Source: Planctomycetaceae bacterium
GTDB lineage: Bacteria; Planctomycetota; Planctomycetia; Pirellulales; UBA1268
Direction of reading: 5' to 3'
Length of the DNA: 16,460 bases
Assembly (NCBI GenBank): GCA_003509235.1
Contig: DONH01000236.1
Location: 986-17,445, forward strand
This document shows, piece by piece, positions 14,920 to 16,460 of the stretch. The notes under the pieces are model-generated. The model was not told where the DNA came from, searched no databases, and saw nothing but the letters and a program-made list of their open reading frames with translations. How positions within the stretch are numbered: position 1 is the first letter of the stretch; each line of letters starts with the position of its first letter. The position numbers and the translations under genes were made by a program.

Positions 14920-15711
14920 ATGTCTTATCTACTGGAATATCCTGTGCGAATAGTTTCTCAAGCCGTTATTTCTGCAGTCTGTGTTTGTGCATTTTCACTG
15001 GCTGCGGATGATGTGTCTTCTTTAAGAAAAACAGAACGTTCATCAAAACGTCCACTGGCAATTGATCTCAGGATCGATCGTTCTGTTGAAATCCCGCCAC
15101 CCAGAACACAGTACATGGGTCGAAAGATTGCGCAGACGATGCACTATACGGGAGCCCCTTGGCTAGTTCGGGAAAGCCGTCAACGTGAAGAAGATTGTCG
15201 ACTGCTTCTTGAAGCACTTCAAATTCAGCCTGGTCAGACTATCTGTGATCTTGGGTGTGGAAATGGATTTTATACGCTCGAACTTGCGAGACGTGTTGGG
15301 ACTGAAGGAATAGTTTACGCAGTTGATATCCAGCCCCAAATGCTTCGACTTCTTGTTGCACGTGCGCGGCAGGAAAAAATCTTTAATATCAAACCGGTTT
15401 TGGGAACATTTATTGACCCTCGGTTGCCCAAAGAAGAAGTCGACCTCGTATTTTGTGTTGATGTCTATCACGAGTTCTCTCATCCCGAAAAAATGTTGAA
15501 ATGTATCCGAGAGAGTCTTTCTGACGGTGGTCAAATTGTTTTAGCGGAGTTTCGTGGGGAAGATGCTTCGGTACCAATCAAGCCGCTTCATAAGATGACA
15601 AAGGCACAGGTAAAAAAAGAACTTGAGCCAAATGGTTTTGTTCTCGAACGTGAATTCGATGAGTTGCCGTGGCAGCACCTCATGTTTTTCGGTGTTCAGA
15701 GCAAAGAGTAA
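14920..15711 (+). CDS. Class I SAM-dependent methyltransferase with apparent N-terminal export signal
   Basis: The 263-residue product has a complete class I methyltransferase fold at about 70-260. Motif I is ICDLGCGNGFYT (108-119), the acidic ribose-binding residue is in YAVDIQ, then VDLVFCVDVYHEF and SDGGQIVLAEF. The target is unknown; the layout resembles small-molecule methyltransferases. Before the domain there is a hydrophobic N-terminal segment (IVSQAVISAVCVCAFSLA, ending SLA-ADD) that looks like a signal peptide, then a basic linker. The ATG at 14920 has no clear ribosome binding site. A GTG at 14944, with GGAA 6 nt upstream, would keep the hydrophobic stretch intact. The gene is 39 nt after lpxI and converges on the next gene with a 6 nt gap. 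Confidence 0.86.
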   Translation: MSYLLEYPVRIVSQAVISAVCVCAFSLAADDVSSLRKTERSSKRPLAIDLRIDRSVEIPPPRTQYMGRKIAQTMHYTGAPWLVRESRQREEDCRLLLEALQIQPGQTICDLGCGNGFYTLELARRVGTEGIVYAVDIQPQMLRLLVARARQEKIFNIKPVLGTFIDPRLPKEEVDLVFCVDVYHEFSHPEKMLKCIRESLSDGGQIVLAEFRGEDASVPIKPLHKMTKAQVKKELEPNGFVLEREFDELPWQHLMFFGVQSKE

Positions 15712-15717
15712 AGCCGA

Positions 15718-16122
15718 CTACTTCTGATGTATTTGGCAGCTTGTTGTATGACACCGCCCAGCAATCCAGAGCCTTCGTTTGGCGACATATGCATACAGCC
15801 AATTCCAGATTGGGAGTGAGCCCGGAATGTGTAGCAGAAGAGCGAGCGGCCAGAGTAGTGGTAGTTTACGAGATAGATACCGAATAGCAGTTGCACCACC
15901 ACGAGCGTTTCCTTGCGTGTCGATTACAAACATCTGTTCTTGGAGTTGTTCAATTGAAAGCTCTGGAAAATCGGTGGAAACACTTGGCTCGTGGAGCGAC
16001 GTGTAAATAAACCGTCGTCGTAAATCGAGCCGGCGGAGCAACGCAATCTGTTGTTGACAGAAACGACACTCACCATCGAAGAGAATAGTGTCTCGGTCAG
16101 GGTGATGTTTAGTACGAATCAT
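15718..16122 (-). CDS. DCC-type thiol-disulfide oxidoreductase-like protein (DUF393)
   Basis: The 134-residue product matches the DCC family (PF04134), named for a conserved D-x-x-C-x-x-C motif, here DGECRFC with Asp16, Cys19 and Cys22, right after the first strand (TILFDGEC). The rest also fits: QMFVIDTQGNARGGATAIRYL, then LLWPLALLLHIPGSLPIWNWLYAYVAKRR. A thioredoxin-like redox role is proposed for the family, but substrates are unknown. No signal peptide is present, although the hydrophobic central helix may associate with membrane. The start at 16122 has no obvious ribosome binding site. It lies 61 nt downstream of a small membrane protein gene on the same strand. Confidence 0.87.
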   Translation of the reverse strand: MIRTKHHPDRDTILFDGECRFCQQQIALLRRLDLRRRFIYTSLHEPSVSTDFPELSIEQLQEQMFVIDTQGNARGGATAIRYLSRKLPLLWPLALLLHIPGSLPIWNWLYAYVAKRRLWIAGRCHTTSCQIHQK

Positions 16123-16158
16123 AGTACAAGAGAGACATTCAGGGGCTTTGCATGCAGC

Positions 16159-16178
16159 CTGTTTGGAAAGCCAGACAG
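16159..16178. terminator. Stem-loop between the two minus-strand genes at the right end
   Basis: CTGTTTGG (16159-16166) pairs with CCAGACAG (16171-16178), eight pairs with one G-T, around an AAAG loop. On the minus strand it begins 5 nt after the stop of the 70-residue gene. No T-run follows, so it may be an RNA-end stabiliser or a weak terminator, not a classical one. Confidence 0.3.
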
Positions 16179-16183
16179 CGGGC

Positions 16184-16396
16184 TTATTCCTTGATCAAAC
16201 CACTGGGAAGTGTACACAAATTTAAAATTGTGATGGCTCCACCAGAAATGAGTAACCACGGTACCCATTCAGGTGCAGTGATTGAACGACCCATGCCACC
16301 TGCTAGTGGGACAACAACGGCAGAATCGATGAATAGCAGTTCAATGCCTAGCAGCGTAGCGAATATTCCAATCGCTAGAAATATACTTTTCCACAT
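16184..16396 (-). CDS. Small two-helix membrane protein of unknown function
   Basis: The 70-residue product has two hydrophobic segments: IFLAIGIFATLLGIELLFI (5-23) and VPWLLISGGAITILNLCTLP (45-64). The loop between them is short and holds GGMGRSITAPEW. The pattern MWKSIFLAIG followed by GIELLFID and EWVPW looks like a conserved small planctomycete protein family, by recall only; no function is known. The start at 16396 is preceded by AGG about 9 nt away. It reads toward the DCC-type gene, 61 nt away on the same strand, with a stem-loop between them. Confidence 0.65.
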   Translation of the reverse strand: MWKSIFLAIGIFATLLGIELLFIDSAVVVPLAGGMGRSITAPEWVPWLLISGGAITILNLCTLPSGLIKE

Positions 16397-16460
16397 GATG
16401 GTGCCTGAAAGCGGAATCTAACTCCTGCGCGATTAGCCCCTCGCTATCGCCTCTATAGAA
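16397..16460. other. Right-edge non-coding stretch
   Basis: The 64 nt upstream of the small membrane protein gene probably hold its promoter. No motif was recognised. Confidence 0.3.

Noticed and set aside
1..16460. CRISPR arrays, insertion sequences, integrases, toxin-antitoxin or phage-defence genes
   Set aside because: Read for on both strands; no regular repeats, transposase motifs or known defence domains were found.

Overview
The window looks like a chromosomal segment of a Planctomycetota bacterium, probably a marine Pirellulales-type lineage. This is inferred from gene content: a heparan-N-sulfatase-type secreted sulfatase, a DUF6268-like outer-membrane barrel, a sigma factor without an obvious region 3, exported proteins of unknown function, and lipid A genes, at mid-range GC (about 48-50 % in sampled lines). 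No insertion sequence, integrase, phage gene, tRNA, rRNA or CRISPR array is visible. Several genes have a GGAG- or AGGA-type ribosome binding site 7-8 nt before the start, and this was used to choose starts.

Layout. (1) 1-2460, minus strand: the sulfate-activation operon cysD-cysNC; cysNC runs off the left edge inside its APS-kinase domain. (2) 2642-4207, plus: a secreted SGSH-like sulfatase divergent from cysD. (3) 4211-5380, minus: an outer-membrane barrel-like protein converging on the sulfatase. (4) 5612-7883, plus: a PilT-type retraction ATPase, an exported intradiol dioxygenase and a small exported protein of unknown function. (5) 8053-9555, minus: a photolyase/cryptochrome of the DPRP (FeS-BCP/CryB/PhrB) family that lacks the Fe-S cluster cysteines and is more AT-rich than its surroundings. 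(6) 9556-9976: the longest non-coding stretch, rich in inverted repeats, leading into (7) 9977-11017, a sigma-70 family factor with a long N-terminal extension. (8) 11062-14880, plus: an SDR lacking the catalytic Tyr, a VOC-fold protein overlapping a four-helix membrane protein by 4 nt, then lpxD and lpxI. (9) 14920-15711, plus: a class I methyltransferase with an apparent export signal. (10) 15718-16396, minus: a DCC-type thiol-disulfide oxidoreductase-like protein and a 70-residue two-helix membrane protein.

How the genes fit together. CysD and CysNC turn sulfate into APS and PAPS, and the neighbouring sulfatase could supply sulfate from sulfated glycans. LpxD and LpxI are two early steps of lipid A synthesis and support a Gram-negative type outer membrane, in line with the barrel protein. 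The rest is mostly single-gene functions.

I did not find a multi-gene system that is clearly new. The most distinctive points are the cluster-less photolyase, the structured region before the sigma gene, the Tyr-less SDR, the exported-looking methyltransferase, and a near-perfect 24-25 bp direct repeat spanning the promoter region and signal-peptide codons of the sulfatase gene.
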